From: Epiperipatus broadwayi
Taxonomy: Eukaryota; Onychophora; Udeonychophora; Euonychophora; Peripatidae
NCBI GenBank assembly: GCA_028023455.1
Contig: JAQFVV010012574.1
Location: 2,256,959 to 2,320,958, forward strand
DNA: 64,000 nt
Direction: 5' to 3'
Part shown: piece after piece, positions 33,982 to 43,619 of the stretch
Numbering within the stretch: position 1 is the first letter of the stretch
Layout: each line of letters opens with the position of its first letter
Translations under genes and position numbers: made by a program
The notes under the pieces: model-generated
Told to the model about the DNA's origin: nothing
Databases searched by the model: none
The model's input: the letters and a program-made list of their open reading frames with translations, nothing else

Positions 33982-35678
33982 TTAAATATTAATATTATTA
34001 CTGCATTCTTCCAATCATCCGATACATCTTTATCATTTAGACATTTGGTATATAACTTTGCTAATATTTTTTCTGTTTCTTCACCTGCTTCTTTTAATAT
34101 ATCAATTATAATTCCATCATTACCTGGAGCCTTTCCTTTTTTCATACATTTAATTGCATTTCTCACTTCTTCATTTAAAATTCTGGGCAATTCGAAAGAT
34201 GTAATAGATATAGGAGGTACTTGTTCTTTATTACTATATAATTCTTGATAAAAATCTTCTACCAATTTCATAATGTCATCCCTATTTTTAGTAATAATTC
34301 CATCTTTTTTCTTTATTGCAGATATAAATTTCCTACCAATACCAAAATGTTGTTTTACATTCTTAAGACTTTTATTTTCTTCTACAGCTTTTCTTGCTAG
34401 TTCACAGTTATACTTTCTTATATCATTTTCAACACTTTTCCGGACCATTTTACAAAATTTGAGATATTCAATTTTTTTTAATGCATCATTCTTGTATATC
34501 TTCATATTCCTTCTTTTCTTCATAAGTTCTCTAGTCTCAGTAGAAATTTTATTAGTCAATTGCTGCTTTTTTCTACCAGCTATCTTTGTTGCAGTTTTTA
34601 AAAGTGTATCAGTTATTTTCATATTAATTTCATTCAAATCTGAATCATGTTCAAAATCTACTAATACTTGAAACCGATTTGTAAGTTCTAATTTAAATTC
34701 ATTAGAATGTTTCTGAAGATTAGGAATATCAACTGTAAATATAGTTTTTTTTAATAATTTTTGTCTCTCTAGTTTTACATTAACATGTATCTTACCCCTT
34801 ACTAATCGATGATCACTTCCTGTGTTAAATTTATTAAGAACATTACAATCTTGAAATATGTATTTCCTGTTAGTCAAAATATAATCCAATTCTGCTGTAC
34901 CTTCATTTGGATGCTTCCATGTCCATTTCCTTCTAACATTTTTCTCAAAAAAAGAATTCATAATATAAAGTTTTTCCTTCTCTGCAAACTCCACAAGTCT
35001 ATGTCCTCTCTCATTTCTATTACCATAACCAAAATTACCTACAACACTTTCATCTTTCATTTGTTTACCAATTCTAGCATTAAAATCTCCCATAACAATT
35101 TTAAAATGTTGTTTACTCTGATCAAAAGCCTTTTGTACATCCATATAAAAATCTTCTACTACTTCATCACTGTGAGAACTTGTTGGGGCATAAACCTGAA
35201 TTATCTGCATTTGATATCTGCTATTAAGTTGTATAACTAATCTGGCCACTCTGTCTGATACACCATCAATCTCCACAATATTGTTCTTCCACTTTTTATT
35301 TATAATGAATCCTACTCCACTTGTATTTCCAATATTTGTGCCTTTATAATAGAGCATATGTCCACTTTTTAAATCAATTGTCTCTTCACCTTTTCTTCTA
35401 ACTTCACAAAGTCCAATAATATCCCATTTAATATAAGAGAGTTCTTCTTCTAATTCTTGCAATCTTCCTTCACTTGAAAGTGATCTGCAGTTGTAAGTAC
35501 CTAAATAAAAAGTCGTCATCAAATGGCAGCCTGGGTCCGCCTCCAGGATATTCTTAGCACCCTCCACCTTCGGCCACCAACCGCTGCCTTGGTTGGTGAC
35601 TTTACAGCCTCCTGGGATTAAGGGCCATGCTTTATTTTTGTCTGTCATAATTGTATAATTGGGAAAAATCTTTATCAT
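33945..35678 (-). pseudogene. RTE-like LINE ORF, N-terminal part: apurinic-type endonuclease and RT start
   Basis: A 577-codon stretch beginning at ATG 35,678. The endonuclease domain has the expected order: GTYNCRSL (60-67), LCEVRR (90-95, catalytic Glu 92), QVYAPTS (161-167), MGDFNARIG (196-204), WTWKHP (252-257), SDHRLV (288-293). After a basic linker, the RT starts at GKAPGNDGIIIDILK and DWKNAVIILIF. The last ~12 codons (NVTIYKYVVTLI) are read from the nested insertion and end at a stop there. It nicks DNA for target-primed reverse transcription. The reading frame is otherwise intact; an alternative start at the MTTF methionine (codon 54) would give a more typical RTE N-terminus. Confidence 0.88.
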
Positions 35679-35945
35679 TTACACAAACATTCATTCTGCC
35701 TTATCAGGCACTGAGAAGAAAGACCATGGTGTTTCTTGATCTTAAACTCAGAGGTAAAAAGCCAATAAACTCACCACGCTGGCTAATGCGTGTTGGTGAG
35801 CAGCCCATCCATGCTCGTATACTATATGAATAAAACATATAGTAATAACAGCTGCAACGACAAGAACGTATGGAGTGGACATTAGGAATTTGCCCTGCTC
35901 GGTTCCTTTAAGGCCTCCAAGAGGAATCAAAGGGTCTCCTTTCAG
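35679..35945 (-). other. LINE 5' region
   Basis: Less AT-rich than its surroundings and without a long ORF of known type. It contains a self-complementary TATATGTTTTATTCATATAGT region. The outer boundary is placed where base composition changes and is approximate. Confidence 0.5.
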
Positions 35946-36060
35946 TTAATAGCAAACTCCTTTTTATTGGTTAAATGTATTTATAATTTTGGTATTAATA
36001 GTATCAAGTAATGTCTATAAGATTATTAATGATGAATATCAAGATTTATATTGAAATATT

Positions 36061-36114
36061 TTTTTAATTCTGATGAAGACTATGGATCAGTCAAAACTAT
36101 TAGTAAAATAAAAA
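36061..36114 (+). ncRNA. Hammerhead-like motif, G12 to A
   Basis: CUGAUGA at 36,070-36,076; stem II GACU/AGUC around AUGGAUC; AAAA (36,093-36,096) where GAAA is required; stem III CUA/UAG; then U16.1 and A17. Stem I pairs UUUUUAAUU with AAAUAAAAA with one A-A mismatch. It is a relative of the 28.9-kb motif. Loss of G12, a catalytic base, predicts no activity. Confidence 0.6.
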
Positions 36115-37617
36115 TAAAAGATTATAAAAAGCATTGTAATGGAAAGTGTAGAAATGAATTTTTGAAGTTTTCAAATAAGGATATACCAAAAGTAAAAAAG
36201 AATTAGAATATTTTAATAAATAAATTGCTACTTTTGTGTTTAGTTAGTTAGAAGTTTTCCCATAAGTCATCCAATTAAATTTGCCTGTTTTATTTATTAA
36301 AAAATTTATTTCAAAGTTAATTAGATATATACAATGATGCATTTAAATATACTGCATCATGAAATACCATTATCATTAGCAGATTTGGTAAATGAGTGCA
36401 GCCATTCTAATTTCAGAAGAAACAAAAATAACAAAGCAGAAAGGCATTCCACAAAATTCAAGTATTTCCACATATAAGAGAAGGAATTTCAATTAGATAT
36501 CAGCTCTCCACTGTACTCTATTTTTAGTCACATTCTTCAAATAAAAACAGGAAGTTTATTACACTCATTTAGTATATATGTTCAGCCTTATAAGAAATGC
36601 CTTTACAATAATAAACTCAATAGTATCATCTCCAGTGAACAAAAGAATATACTAATTCCTATTATGATCTTCCTGTTATTTGTTCAGACTCTTCTCGGAG
36701 CATTCTTAATTGACATTTTCCAGTTCTATTAAATTGATGGCTTAATATACATCTGTAGCAAAATATGTTTTAATTTAAATATGTTAAACATGCATTAACT
36801 AAATCAATAGTATTAAAATATGGCATGCTTCAATAATAAGTTTTACTTTGTGTTAAGATCGATTCTGAAAACAAAATAGCAACTATGCATAGTTCAATGT
36901 TCTCATTAGCGAATAGTATCTCAATAATTCACATAGAAAATTGTGTTGCAAATAGCAAATTCAATCTCACTTATCTTTTTTTATCAAGATATATTCCTAT
37001 ACCTTTTATTTATCATGATGGACATGTAAATTTCAGTTAAGTAAAGATTCAAATGAACTGCAATGAAATGCAAAGACTGTTCTTATACCATATATTTAAA
37101 CTAGTCTTACATTTTTTTTAAAAAATCATATCAATGTCATATTTTATATAAATCCTTTTAAGGAAGGTAAAAATGTAATAATAATCACCCAATATGTCAT
37201 ATGATATTTGGGCATTGTAAATGATAGGTTGAGACTCAATCCAATAATATTTGACAAAATAACACATAACAATATGTAAGCATAAATACGTTTTTACAGT
37301 TTTATAATTAAATTATTTTTAAAATTTTGTAATTGTTTAAAATCAGAAATTGAATTTTATTATTTAAAATAAAAAAATTACATCTGGTATAAAAAAAAAG
37401 TTTTTTTTTAAAAAAAATCTATCTTAAGTTCTGGAGATTAAATTTTTTTTTATATTTCTAAAATTATATGATTTCAAATGACTGTATAATTTGAAAATAA
37501 TCATAGATATTTTTATATCAGTGTGATGGGAAAAAAATTATCTTTGATTATGAATTAAAATTTAATAGTCGGGATTAGCCAAAATCAAAGTTTATAATTT
37601 TTAATCACAAAATCATC
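36115..37617. other. AT-rich stretch without recognisable genes
   Basis: Homopolymer runs around 37,370-37,450; no gene or repeat boundary supported. Confidence 0.4.
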
Positions 37618-37625
37618 ATTTACAT

Positions 37626-37992
37626 CAGAGGTCCCCAACCTTTTTGCACTTAAGAGCACATTCTATAATACCGGCCAGGTGGCGTGCACCATTTATTTTT
37701 TCAATGTAAATTTAGAGTTGGATATTGTTAATAATACACATAAGGCACAAAAAAATATTTATTTCAAAAATAAAATTTTAACATATAATTAACGTTTGTA
37801 TTTTTACACTGTAAAAGTATAGTATGCCTACAATTTGATTACAATACAATACAATAATTTATAAGAAATTTTAAAAATTAAATTTATTTGTATCAGATAA
37901 ATAATTTTTTATCGTGTTTGGATAGCGGCAGGCACGCGTAAAATAGTCTGTGGGCGCCATGGTGCCCACAGGCATAGGGTTGGGGACCTTTG
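37626..37992. mobile_element. hAT-type MITE 2 (367 bp)
   Basis: Second copy of the 12.4-kb MITE. Ends CAGAGGTCCCCAACC and GGTTGGGGACCTTTG, with an exact 8-bp duplication ATTTACAT at 37,618-37,625 and 37,993-38,000. The internal sequence matches MITE 1 for most of its length. The terminal bases have drifted, so it is probably older or no longer mobile. Confidence 0.93.
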
Positions 37993-38290
37993 ATTTACAT
38001 TATTTACATATATATTCTTTATTAGCTTGTATTAGCATTTCTAATCTAAGAATTCATTCCCAGGAAGTTATCATAAAAGTCTTGATAAAACTATTTTGAA
38101 TAGCTAAGACTAATTTATTTTAATTAAAGCGGAAATTTTCCAAATTACTTTAATTTATTTTAATAAATATTCTATTTATATAGTATTGACTATGTATGTA
38201 ATATAAAGAAAATAACAAACCTTTGGCCATACACTTTTTATGAATTTACATGCACTCGCCCATGATCATTAGTTTAAAAAACAAGTGATT

Positions 38291-38490
38291 CACGAGTGTT
38301 AAATAATAATAAATGAGTACTTCCGCTTACAACACAAGATACAGTATTTAGGAAAGAATAAAATGAATCCAAATGCTTATATATAAGCATTTGGGTTGGA
38401 TTGAATAAGTGGATTCATTTTATTCTTTCCTAAACACTATATCTTGTATTGTAAGCGGAAGTACTCATTTATTATTATTTAACACTCGTG
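38291..38490. mobile_element. Foldback repeat, 81-bp arms
   Basis: The left arm 38,291-38,371 (CACGAGTGTTAAATAATAAT and on) is complementary to 38,410-38,490. The ~38-bp loop holds a second palindrome, AAATGCTTATATATAAGCATTT (split as AAATGCTTATA/TATAAGCATTT). No hammerhead core and no clear target duplication. Probably a MITE or foldback element. Confidence 0.7.
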
Positions 38491-39479
38491 AAAAAGCGCA
38501 CAATAGCTTAAATGGGTGATTAAATTTATTACAATTAGAAACAGCGCTAAAAATAAATGTTTATTTACATATGTGTGAGTGATTCATGTATTCTTAGAGC
38601 TTAACATTATATAAGCCAACTTTTGCTCATCATGCTGAAATCAGAACTTTAACCTATTGTGTGCCCAAATTGTAACTTGATAAATGAATTGTATAAGCTT
38701 ATTCATTCTGTAGCAGAAAAGAAATAGAATTTCATTTTTAATCACATAATTAAAAATAAATAGTGAATTGTGAATTTTATTTTCCTTAAAATGTTTTCTC
38801 AATTCCTAGCAACTAAAAATAATTGTGTTACCTTTTTCTTGTATTTGACTCAATAAAGAGGTGAGTCAAAGAAACAACAATGCAATTAATTTACAAAAGT
38901 ATGTCTTCACGATTGATACAAGTATATTGTTTGTCCAATATTGAGTGAGTTGAGAAAAAAGTATCAGATAATAAACTTTACAATTCATATAAGAAGATGA
39001 TGAAAGCAAAAAAGTAGAATGAGAGTCATCCCCTATCAATATTATTATTAACTTGGAACTTTTTCACATGGTTCAGAGAATCCAATCCAGAAAGTTATTT
39101 GCAAACTGAGCCTATTACAACAATATAGCATATCCTTAAACATTTTGGATTGAACCATTTAAACATTGAAAAAAATATTTAAAATCTGATTCTCTAGAAA
39201 TCTATGAGAGGTAACGAAAGTTAAAATGAATACTCAATGTTCAGAATTCTTCTACTAAAAACATTATTTGAAGTTATTTAACTATTTCAGCCAATAATAA
39301 TGTTTGTTTGGTGTTGTTGTTTTTTTTTTCAAAATATCCGATTAGTTTTTTTTAAGTTCCATCCTTTAATCTTCAACTATAGGAATATGGATTCCAACAG
39401 TGATTAGACTTTGTTATGTTGAGTGGGGGGGGGGGGTAATCCAATGTTAACCTTTTTGTGAAAGAAAACATAGAAGTTA
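38491..39479. other. AT-rich stretch without recognisable genes
   Basis: A G run at 39,424-39,437; nothing else supportable. Confidence 0.4.
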
Positions 39480-39720
39480 ATAATTTTTATTAGTTATTTA
39501 TTAAACTAGAGATAATCTAATAATGAATAATATTTCTGTAGTGTAATTTTTGCTACACTAATCTCATGCAAGATAGGGACGGTTCTATCCACTTAAAAAG
39601 ATCTTGTGGAGAGATGTAATCATAAACATATAACCAAAGGCATGTGGAAAAGATTTATGCATCCCTAAGATGCACATTTTGGACTGAACTAACATTCATC
39701 AGTTGTCCCAGACTATCTCT
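39480..39720 (-). mobile_element. Family B2 hammerhead repeat, minus copy
   Basis: On the minus strand: AACTGATGAATG with the core strand at 39,696-39,702, a weak stem II, CAAAATGTGCATCTTAGGG (G12 lost), then the family B2 3' part ending AATTACACTACAGAAATATT. It is in opposite orientation to the copy at 40,270-40,480, on the other side of the GATA array. Confidence 0.65.
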
Positions 39721-39748
39721 TACATCTATCTTTATCATTGTTCAGTAT

Positions 39749-39784
39749 ATAGATAGATAGATAGACAGACAGAAGGCAGACAGT

Positions 39785-39868
<84 letters not shown>

Positions 39869-39976
39869 CAGATAGATAGATGGATAGATGGATAATAGAT
39901 GGATAGATAGATAGATAGGTAGGTAGGTAGATAGATAGATAGATAGATAGATGGATGGATAGATGGATAATAGATG

Positions 39977-40057
<81 letters not shown>

Positions 40058-40130
40058 GTAGATAGGTAGGTAGGTAGGTAGGTAGGTAGGTAGGTAGGTA
40101 GGTAGGTAGGTAGGTAGGTAGGTAGGTAGG

Positions 40131-40172
<42 letters not shown>

Positions 40173-40173
40173 T

Positions 40174-40258
<85 letters not shown>
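39749..40258. repeat. GATA/GGTA tetranucleotide microsatellite (~510 bp)
   Basis: Almost uninterrupted GATA units, with a GGTA block at about 40,061-40,132 and small ATGG/GACA variants. The two sub-blocks around TGGATAATAGATGGATAGAT show internal duplication. Likely hypervariable. Confidence 0.97.
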
Positions 40259-40259
<1 letters not shown>

Positions 40260-40269
40260 TACTACAGTT

Positions 40270-40480
40270 TAATTAAAAAGTATTAAAAGTGGATAGAAAC
40301 CAATCCAGAGATTGTGCTCTGGGCCAACTGATGAATGCTGGTTTAGCACATAATGTGCATCTTGGGGATCACATAGCCTTTTCTTATGTCTTTGGTCATT
40401 TGTTTATGATTACATTCCTCCATAAGGTATTAAAAAGTAGATAGAAACAAGTCCCTCCCTTGCATGAGAGTGTTGTATGG
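40270..40480 (+). mobile_element. Family B2 hammerhead repeat, head-to-tail partial dimer
   Basis: The 3' part of one unit (ATTAAAAGTGGATAGAAACC, 40,281-40,300) is followed by a unit starting AGAGATTGTGCTCTGGGCCAA, with CUGAUGA at 40,328-40,334, stem II GCU/AGC, ATAA instead of GAAA, then TGTGCATCTTGGGGATCA and the next TTAAAAAGTAGATAGAAAC. A tandem arrangement is expected for hammerhead-processed retroelements. Confidence 0.6.
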
Positions 40481-40556
40481 AAGCCTCTAATTAATCTTGC
40501 TCTTAGGAAAAATATTAAACAATAATAATATATAAAAAACATTAGCCTTGCTCATA

Positions 40557-40900
40557 AAATGAAAAAAAAAATTGAAGGACTTAGGAGGATTTGAACCAAC
40601 CCTCATATATATCAAATTTCTATTATATGTTGCCTTTGACAGAATAGCTCAGTTGGAAGAGCATTTGCCTTAAATTCGATATTCAAGAATCTAAAGGTGT
40701 GAGCAAATATTGTCACTGTGCATATAGGCCAGCAACACCTGAAGAAGAGTGGAGAATATTACTACTCAAAATGTGTAATTACTAGCCTATGTTGTCTGTT
40801 TGTGTGTTATTACTAACAATTTGTTTGTATTTGGAAAGTTTAAAAGTTTCTATACATTCAATATTTGCTCATAAATGATGGAAATAGTCCAACATATATC
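40557..40900 (+). mobile_element. Family C repeat (PLE 3' end) with tRNA-like segment
   Basis: Begins with a decayed match to the PLE 2 ORF end (AGGAGGATTTG), then ATAGCTCAGTTGGAAGAGCAT, an excellent A-box-like segment. A decayed B box follows, then CCAGCAACACCTGAAGAAGAG, ACTACTCAAAATGTG and a final ATGATGGAAATAGTCCAACA. ATATATCAAAT occurs on both sides (about 40,605 and 40,893) and may be a target duplication of a truncated unit. Confidence 0.65.
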
Positions 40901-42040
40901 AAATATACAATTTGTCTTTTAAGAATATGATAAATTGATAGTTTCTTCAAAAATCCCCTTTATAATTCAGTTAATCCAATTTGAAATATATATATATATT
41001 CAAATTATTTTATTTAAATATATCTGACATTTTACCTAATATCTTTCCATTAATTCTTTAATCTTTTCATGCATTTTGTAGCAACCTGCTCTTTCTAATA
41101 ACATTTATACTTTTGTTGATGATATTCTACATTTAAATTTAACTTCAGTATGTAAGACTATTTCGGGTTTTATTGCTTTCCTAAGTCTGATTTTATAATA
41201 AAAAATGATGGAACATTGAAACATTTAAAACAATAAAATTTTCTAAAACATAAACTTAACTTTAAATTAACATTACTCATTTATCCTTTTTCAGTTGAAG
41301 AAAAAATTTGTTCAGCTTCATCATGAAATGTTGTCTTCAAGCCCCCCCCCCCCATTTAAAAACATTAATTTAGTGTCCTTATATATAGTTTGTTATCATT
41401 ATTAAAATTATTACGCTTTTAATTGTCATCAACAACAATCAATCACAAATGAATGTGACCTTTTCAACTCCAAGAGGAAAAAAAAATTTAAGTCAAAAAC
41501 GAGACAAAATGAGTTTTGTGAATGATTAAGCAGAGAAATCACAAAAATATCCATATATGGAACACATTGGTCCATTATTCTGTTTATATGATACTTTGTG
41601 ATGCTGCTTTTAAACTTCTTCAGAGCAAAGTTTTCTTTCTGAATGTCTACAATATTTACGTTGAATTGTAGCTCTTCACTAAATTTTATTCTTAGCTATA
41701 TCTTCTCTATAAAAGCAAACAATATTTTACATCTTTAAATTATCTTTGAGATTATCATTAAAATGTAAATAGACTATCCTATGAAAATCGTGTTCAAATT
41801 CACTATAAATGGTTTTAAAGAAATCAGTATTGTTCATTTGTTTCCTATGTCCAATTCAATGAAAATATAATTTTACTTTCAAAAACAAATTTATTGCACA
41901 TTAAGACCAAAGAAATACAGATCTAGAAGTATAAAACAAGTAAATGATTATGAGATAGCATGCAAAAACAGAAAAAATATATATATATTTGAGTTAATGT
42001 TGCACAGGAAACATTTGTGACTTGTTTTTTGTTTCGAGAA
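40901..42040. other. AT-rich stretch without recognisable genes
   Basis: A C run at 41,341-41,353; nothing else supportable. Confidence 0.4.
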
Positions 42041-42251
42041 CAAACCATAGAAGCATAATTTGTCTAAAGTTCATTCTCTTTGTTCCCCAGTTCCAACATC
42101 TATTTGTGGTAAATGCAGCAGGGAAGATTAAAATGAGATGCTGTTAGTAGTTAATATTAGTATTCATGTTTCAGTTTTATAAAATGTAGACAACAGCCAC
42201 CCGATAAGCAGGGAAGTTGAGAAAAAGCTCTATCTAATTACAAATGGAGTC
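42041..42251 (-). other. Probable 3' UTR of the truncated LINE copy
   Basis: Moderately GC-rich sequence directly after the stop of the zinc-knuckle ORF fragment at 42,252. It has no other features; the boundary is approximate. Confidence 0.35.
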
Positions 42252-42662
42252 CTAGGTTTGTGCAGCTGTGAGGGGGTCAGCAGTGCACACATCTCTATCC
42301 TTTTCCTTGTTTAGTATTTGCCAAAATGCTGTGAATATATTATTCAATGTTTTGGCCTGGAACACCAGCCTACAGCGCAATTCCCAGATGGAAAAGTTAA
42401 TTATGGCCGAAAGCCGGATCTCGAAAAATGTGCCCATTTCAATTTCTGTTTTGAGATTCATTTGGATGTGATTTCTTGTCAGGTTTTGCTGGAAATGAAA
42501 TCCTAAATTGTTTAAAGTTGTGCATTCGAAGAGGAAGTGATCGGTAGTCTCTTCTTGTCTTTGACACAGTGTGCAGTTAGGGTCAATATCCTGCCCCCTT
42601 TTATAGTGGAGGAATGCGTTTGTTGGGAGGGCATAGAAAAATACTACAGTGTCATAACAAAA
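42252..42662 (-). pseudogene. LINE ORF C-terminus with zf-RVT-like zinc knuckle (5'-truncated)
   Basis: An open stretch of about 135 codons with no start of its own. It reads YDTVVFFYALPTNAFLHYK, then DPNCTLCQRQEETTDHFLFEC, then a helical tail with NFSIWELRCRLVFQ and a stop. The C-x2-C...H...C pattern after an RxxLxxNxFLH-like helix is the zinc-binding C-terminal domain found after many non-LTR reverse transcriptases (zf-RVT). The reverse transcriptase itself is absent, as in a 5'-truncated LINE insertion. Base composition is clearly less AT-rich than the flanks, suggesting recent arrival. This is a different family from the other LINE relics. Confidence 0.7.
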
Positions 42663-43150
42663 AATATATTGATTGATCTTATGATTTTGCTATTGTATTT
42701 TTAGAATTGTAGTACAGTAGAGATAAAATGAGAATCTTTTCTTCTTTACTGTTTGTCTAAGACGAAGAAATCACAAAGATTGCCAGCAGTGGAATATTTA
42801 CCGAATTGTTTCACAAACAACTATTACTAAATTCTAAAGAATGAGTTTGTTTCTTAATCCAATTGCTGAAAGAGGTAGATTTCTAAAACAATTCTGTATT
42901 CCTGTTTATATTTTAACTTTTTGGTAACAACTGTAGTAGGAATTTAATAATCTTAATAAAAATTGTATAATGTTGATATTAATTATTAACTTAATTCATA
43001 GATGGTGTTTTATTGCATCATTAGAAATCATTTATAAATGAATAAAACTACTCCATTCCCAAAAAAAGAAAAGGATAAAAATTCAAAGAGTAAGTTAGTT
43101 ACTATTCAGCCACTTACAGACTTAATGCAAAGCAGGTGTATCTTTACAAT
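42663..43150. other. AT-rich stretch without recognisable genes
   Basis: Nothing supportable seen. Confidence 0.4.
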
Positions 43151-43154
43151 AATA

Positions 43155-43400
43155 AGTTGGAGTGTGGAGTAGATTGAAGCCTGTCCATTAAAGTATCAGG
43201 TTTGGCTATCTTAATATATATCTGAGCACTTATTGCATATATGTGTAGAGATGATAATCTGGACCAACTGATGATTGCTGGTTTAGCATGAAATACGTAT
43301 ATTGGTGATTGTTTATCTTTTCAACATATATGTGTTCAAGTGTATCAGTGATAGGAGTGGTGAGTGCTGTGAAAGTCTGTGCTCATATAACCTATGAAAT
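43155..43400 (+). mobile_element. Family B retroelement copy with complete hammerhead
   Basis: Begins AGTGTGGAGTAGATTGAAGC, matches 23,536-23,785, and ends TGTGAAAGTCTGTGCTCATA. It carries the hammerhead at 43,253-43,317. Full-length-looking and not folded back. Confidence 0.7.
43253..43317 (+). ncRNA. Type I hammerhead ribozyme motif, family B (complete core)
   Basis: CUGAUGA at 43,268-43,274; stem II UGCU/AGCA with loop GGUUU; GAAA at 43,290-43,293; stem III UA/UA with loop CG closed by A15.1-U16.1; A17 at 43,301. Stem I: CCAA/UUGG next to the core, then AAUC/GAUU and GAUAA/UUAUC across internal loops, the kind of bulged stem I that supports tertiary contacts. Predicted cleavage between 43,301 and 43,302. 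Confidence 0.75.
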
Positions 43401-43619
43401 AATAAATTCAATAGCATCATATCTACCAAGTTAAAATATATAGTATAGTAATTAGAATGTCTTTTGTGAAACTAATAATATAATTTAATTTGGTTTAATG
43501 TCATAATACTTTCTTCATATTCTTTCTTATATAAGAAATTATTTCAAATTGTTTTACCTAACATCTTAATTATATCAATTAATATTCATGTTTATTTAAT
43601 TTCAGAGGATTATTTCTAA

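Larger units (their letters stand above)
30527..35945 (-). mobile_element. RTE-like LINE (3.3 kb) split by a 2.1-kb insertion
   Basis: The element reads on the minus strand. A 5' region of about 265 bp is followed by an endonuclease/RT ORF and a very short 3' end finishing in a GAT/ATG-type triplet microsatellite (CATCATCATCATCATT on the plus strand, 30,528-30,545), as is usual for RTE-clade LINEs. Without the insertion at 31,841-33,981 the two ORF halves join in one frame with no lost codons. I could not find a convincing target-site duplication. Confidence 0.85.

Noticed and set aside
34045-35240. Plus-strand open frames over the LINE endonuclease region
   Set aside because: They are antisense shadows of the minus-strand endonuclease/RT ORF, low complexity and without domains.
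39749-40258. CRISPR-like array
   Set aside because: Pure tetranucleotide repeat with no spacers, in a eukaryotic sequence.
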